Assembly: GCA_021163465.1 (NCBI GenBank)
Contig: JAGGWU010000183.1
Span: 1-8,160 of the forward strand
Origin: Candidatus Bipolaricaulota bacterium
GTDB lineage: Bacteria; Bipolaricaulota; Bipolaricaulia; Bipolaricaulales; Bipolaricaulaceae
Reading direction: 5' to 3'
Length of the DNA: 8,160 nt
Shown: positions 5,916 through 8,160 of the stretch, piece by piece
How positions within the stretch are numbered: the first letter of the stretch is position 1
Layout of the letters: the number at the start of each line of letters is the position of its first letter
Notes under the pieces: model-generated
What the model was told of the DNA's origin: nothing
The model's database searches: none
Seen by the model: only the letters and a program-made list of their open reading frames with translations
Made by a program: the position numbers and the translations under genes

Positions 5916-5946
5916 TTGACAGCCTACCTACCCGTCCTGCTATACT
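5916..5946 (+). promoter_or_regulatory. Promoter of the ABC transporter operon (TTGACA - 19 bp - TGC TATACT)
   Basis: A perfect TTGACA (5916-5921) is followed after 19 bases by TATACT (5941-5946), preceded by the extended -10 TG at 5938-5939. The 19-bp spacer is long but tolerable with an extended -10. The start of transcription would be at about 5953, only about 8 bases before the ATG at 5961, so the mRNA would be almost leaderless. Its -35 box is separated by one base from the -35 box of the opposite promoter. Confidence 0.65.
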
Positions 5947-5960
5947 TAACCTTGGAGATT

Positions 5961-7517
5961 ATGGCACAGAACAGAGAGGATCATCGACCGACCTCCCCCG
6001 ATGGCATCGCCCTCCGCATGGTGGACATCACCAAGGCCTTCCCCGGGGTGGTGGCCAACGACCGCGTCACCTTCGAAGTGCGTCGTGGAGAGGTACACGC
6101 GCTCCTCGGGGAAAACGGCGCCGGAAAGACCACCCTCATGAACATCCTCTACGGGCTTTATCAGGCCGACTCCGGCGAGATCTACCTCTACGGGAAACGC
6201 GTCCGGATAAGGAGCCCCCGGGACGCCATCCGCCACAAGATCGGCATGGTCCACCAGCACTTCAAGCTCGTTCCCCGCCACACCGTGGCCGAGAACGTGG
6301 TGCTCGGCCTCGAGGGCTCCCCGTTCCTGAACCCCGCGCGCTCCGTGGAGAGAAGGATCGTGGAGCTCGGCGAGCGCTACGGCCTGAAGGTGGACCCCAA
6401 GGCCTACATATGGCAGCTCTCGGCGGGGGAACAGCAGCGGGTGGAGATCATCAAGGCCCTGGTCCGGGGCGCGGACATCCTGATCCTCGACGAGCCCACC
6501 TCGGTCCTCACCCCCCAGGAAGCGGAGGAGCTCTTCAAGATCCTGCGGCGGATGGTGGAGGAGGGGCATTCCGTGATCTTCATCACCCACAAGCTCGACG
6601 AGGTCATGGCGGTGGCTGACCGGGTCACGGTGATGCGCCGGGGGAAGGTGGTGGCTACCCTCCCCACCGCCGATGTGGATAAACCCACCCTGGCCAGGAT
6701 GATGGTGGGGCGTGAGGTCGTATTTCGCCTGCAGAAGGCCGTGTGTCGGCGGGGGAGCGAGGCGCTGGTGGTGGAGGACCTCTGGGCCCTCTCGGACCGG
6801 GGGCTCCCGGCCCTGAAAGGTGTCTCCTTTTCCGTCCGCCGCGGCGAGATCCTGGGGATCGCGGGGGTGGCGGGCAACGGCCAGCGGGAGCTTGTCGAGG
6901 TGATCACCGGGCTCCGGCGCGCCACGCGGGGCCGGGTGGTGGTCCTGGGGGAGGAGGTCACCAACCGGAACCCCCGCCGGATCGCGGACAAGGGCGTCGC
7001 CCACATCCCCGAGGAGCGCCTCCGCATGGGGATCGTCCCCGAGATGTCGGTGGCGGAGAACCTCATCCTGAAGAAGCACCACCGCCCGCCCTTCTGCCGG
7101 GGGTTCTTCCTCGATCTCCGGGCGGTGCGGCGGTTCGCGGAAACGGCCATCGAGGAGTACGGGATCATGACCCCCAGCGCCCAGACCCCGGCCAAGCTCC
7201 TCTCGGGCGGGAACATCCAGCGGCTGATCCTGGCCCGGGAGCTTTCGGGCGAGCCGGCCCTGGTCATCGCTGCCCATCCCACCTATGGCCTGGACGTGGG
7301 CGCTACGGAACAGATCCGCCAGATCCTCCTGCGGCAAAGGGAGCGAGGGGCCGCCATCCTCCTCATCTCCGAGGACCTGGAGGAGCTCGTGTCCCTGGCC
7401 GACCGGATCGCGGTGATCTTCGAGGGGGAGATCATGGGGGAGGTTGTCCCCGAGGAGGCGAGTTTGGAGGAGATCGGCCTCATGATGGCGGGAGAGAAGC
7501 GTGGGGTGAGGGCGTGA
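5961..7517 (+). CDS. Nucleoside/purine ABC transporter, double-domain ATPase (YufO/NupO-like)
   Basis: The 518-residue protein powers uptake by a CUT2-like importer that uses a BMP-family binding lipoprotein. It carries two fused ATPase domains, as in YufO, RbsA and XylG (about 500-520 residues). Domain 1 is complete: Walker A GENGAGKTT (50-58), Q-loop MVHQHFKLVPRHTVAENVVL (96-115), signature LSAGEQQR (153-160), Walker B ILILDEPTS (173-181) and switch His210 (ITHK). Domain 2 has the degenerate P-loop GVAGNGQREL (302-311), signature LSGGNIQR (414-421) and Walker B ALVIAAHPTYGLD (433-445) without the usual Asp-Glu pair. This is normal for the family and implies one active site. The 'HQHF.LVP..TVAEN' stretch points to the nucleoside branch rather than the sugar branch. 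I chose the ATG at 5961 (GGAG at 5954-5957). The upstream TTG at 5916 lies inside the -35 box. The stop overlaps the permease start by GTGA. The substrate is inferred. Confidence 0.95.
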   Translation: MAQNREDHRPTSPDGIALRMVDITKAFPGVVANDRVTFEVRRGEVHALLGENGAGKTTLMNILYGLYQADSGEIYLYGKRVRIRSPRDAIRHKIGMVHQHFKLVPRHTVAENVVLGLEGSPFLNPARSVERRIVELGERYGLKVDPKAYIWQLSAGEQQRVEIIKALVRGADILILDEPTSVLTPQEAEELFKILRRMVEEGHSVIFITHKLDEVMAVADRVTVMRRGKVVATLPTADVDKPTLARMMVGREVVFRLQKAVCRRGSEALVVEDLWALSDRGLPALKGVSFSVRRGEILGIAGVAGNGQRELVEVITGLRRATRGRVVVLGEEVTNRNPRRIADKGVAHIPEERLRMGIVPEMSVAENLILKKHHRPPFCRGFFLDLRAVRRFAETAIEEYGIMTPSAQTPAKLLSGGNIQRLILARELSGEPALVIAAHPTYGLDVGATEQIRQILLRQRERGAAILLISEDLEELVSLADRIAVIFEGEIMGEVVPEEASLEEIGLMMAGEKRGVRA

Positions 7518-8160
7518 AGCGCGTAGGTCCCTTCGTGTTCGAGCGACGACTGGCCCCTACCCGCACCGCCATCCTCGGATATTCCCTACTGGCCATCTTG
7601 GCTGCCCTCGCCATCATGTCGGTGATCTTCTGGGCCTACGGGGTGAGCCCCATAAAGGCCTACTCCGTGATCGGCCGCACCACTTTGGGTACGCGCTTCG
7701 GCCTCATGGAGATCCTGCGGAGGACGATCCCTCTCCTTCTCTGTGGAGTGGGGCTGGTCATTGCCTTCCGTGCCAAGTTCTGGAACATCGGGGCGGAGGG
7801 ACAACTCCTCGCCGGGGCGGTGGCGGCCACATGGGTGGCCCTCTTCTCGGGGATCCCGGCCCCCTGGAAGATCCCCGCCATGTTCGTCCTGGGGTTCGCC
7901 GCCGGGGCCCTGTGGGGGATAATCCCCGCCCTCCTCAAGGTCAAGCTCCAGGTGAACGACGTGATCTCCACCCTGATGATGAACTACATCATGGCCTACT
8001 TCGTCAAGTGGCTCATCTACGGGCCGTGGCGAGGTCCCACCATGCGGGGATTCGCCTACACCGACCTCTTTCCCCGGGACGCTTGGCTCCCCCTCTTCAA
8101 GTACTCCAAGGTGCACTGGCCCACGCTCCTCATCGGACTCGCCGCCGCGGTCCTGGCGGC
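7514..8160 (+). CDS. Nucleoside/purine ABC transporter permease (YufP/NupP-like), 3' end outside the window
   Basis: Translation starts at a GTG that overlaps the ATPase stop codon (GTGA), so the two genes are coupled. 215 residues are visible of a family that usually has about 350. The N-terminus is short and basic (MKRVGPFVFERRLAPTRT), followed by a first membrane segment at about residues 19-42. Further hydrophobic segments lie at about 71-86, 96-112, 121-141, 150-168 and from about 203 to the window edge. FWNIGAEGQL (89-98) is the hallmark motif of this permease family, and NDVISTLMMNYI (148-159) is the second conserved block, a transmembrane and ATPase-coupling region. A second permease and the BMP-type substrate-binding lipoprotein would be expected nearby but are not in the window. 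Confidence 0.94.
   Translation, partial: MKRVGPFVFERRLAPTRTAILGYSLLAILAALAIMSVIFWAYGVSPIKAYSVIGRTTLGTRFGLMEILRRTIPLLLCGVGLVIAFRAKFWNIGAEGQLLAGAVAATWVALFSGIPAPWKIPAMFVLGFAAGALWGIIPALLKVKLQVNDVISTLMMNYIMAYFVKWLIYGPWRGPTMRGFAYTDLFPRDAWLPLFKYSKVHWPTLLIGLAAAVLA

Noticed and set aside
5916..5960. TTG start at 5916 for the ABC ATPase
   Set aside because: The TTG is part of the TTGACA -35 box, the extra 15 residues have no counterpart in the family, and no ribosome binding site precedes it.
5946..7337. 463-residue minus-strand open frame opposite the ABC ATPase gene
   Set aside because: It is another antisense shadow, rich in His, Asp and Pro, with no known domain. The plus strand carries two complete ATPase domains.

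Overview
The window comes from a GC-rich bacterial genome with tightly packed genes. The proteins look like those of an uncultured anaerobe or thermophile (Bipolaricaulota, Chloroflexota or a Clostridia-like lineage would all fit), but nothing here fixes the taxonomy. The genes to the right of about 2.1 kb are visibly richer in G+C than the left part: one 60-base line counted by eye gives about 57% in the second secreted-protein gene and about 75% in the ABC ATPase gene.

Layout. Bases 1-698 hold no intact gene. They contain the decayed C-terminal half of an HD-GYP (cyclic-di-GMP phosphodiesterase type) domain with a frameshift at about 293, then an AT-rich stretch with a perfect TATAAT box. 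Bases 699-2059 carry two co-oriented genes for secreted, beta-strand-rich proteins. The first is a 173-residue protein of unknown family. The second is a 273-residue protein that resembles the DUF916/WxL-interacting type. A strong bidirectional terminator (2075-2111) separates them from the next genes, which converge on it.

Bases 2110-5760 (minus strand) encode the three subunits of a molybdenum hydroxylase of the xanthine dehydrogenase family, transcribed in the order FAD subunit, 2Fe-2S subunit, molybdopterin subunit. Diverging from it on the plus strand are a double-domain ABC ATPase (5961-7517) and the start of its permease (7514-8160, running off the end). Both are of the YufO/YufP (NupO/NupP-like) nucleoside/purine uptake class.

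How they work together. The divergent pair suggests a purine or nucleoside salvage/catabolism module: the ABC system imports a nucleoside or base, and the molybdenum enzyme hydroxylates a purine such as hypoxanthine or xanthine. The two transcription units seem to share one compact control region (5886-5946). It has two mirror-image promoters with the same extended -10 sequence (TGCTATACT) and -35 boxes separated by a single base. The substrate remains an inference, because related hydroxylases act on other N-heterocycles.

The least explained parts are the secreted protein pair, the mirrored promoter with a long hydroxylase leader that could mask its own ribosome binding site, and a 14-bp duplication that appears to have moved the FAD subunit stop codon.
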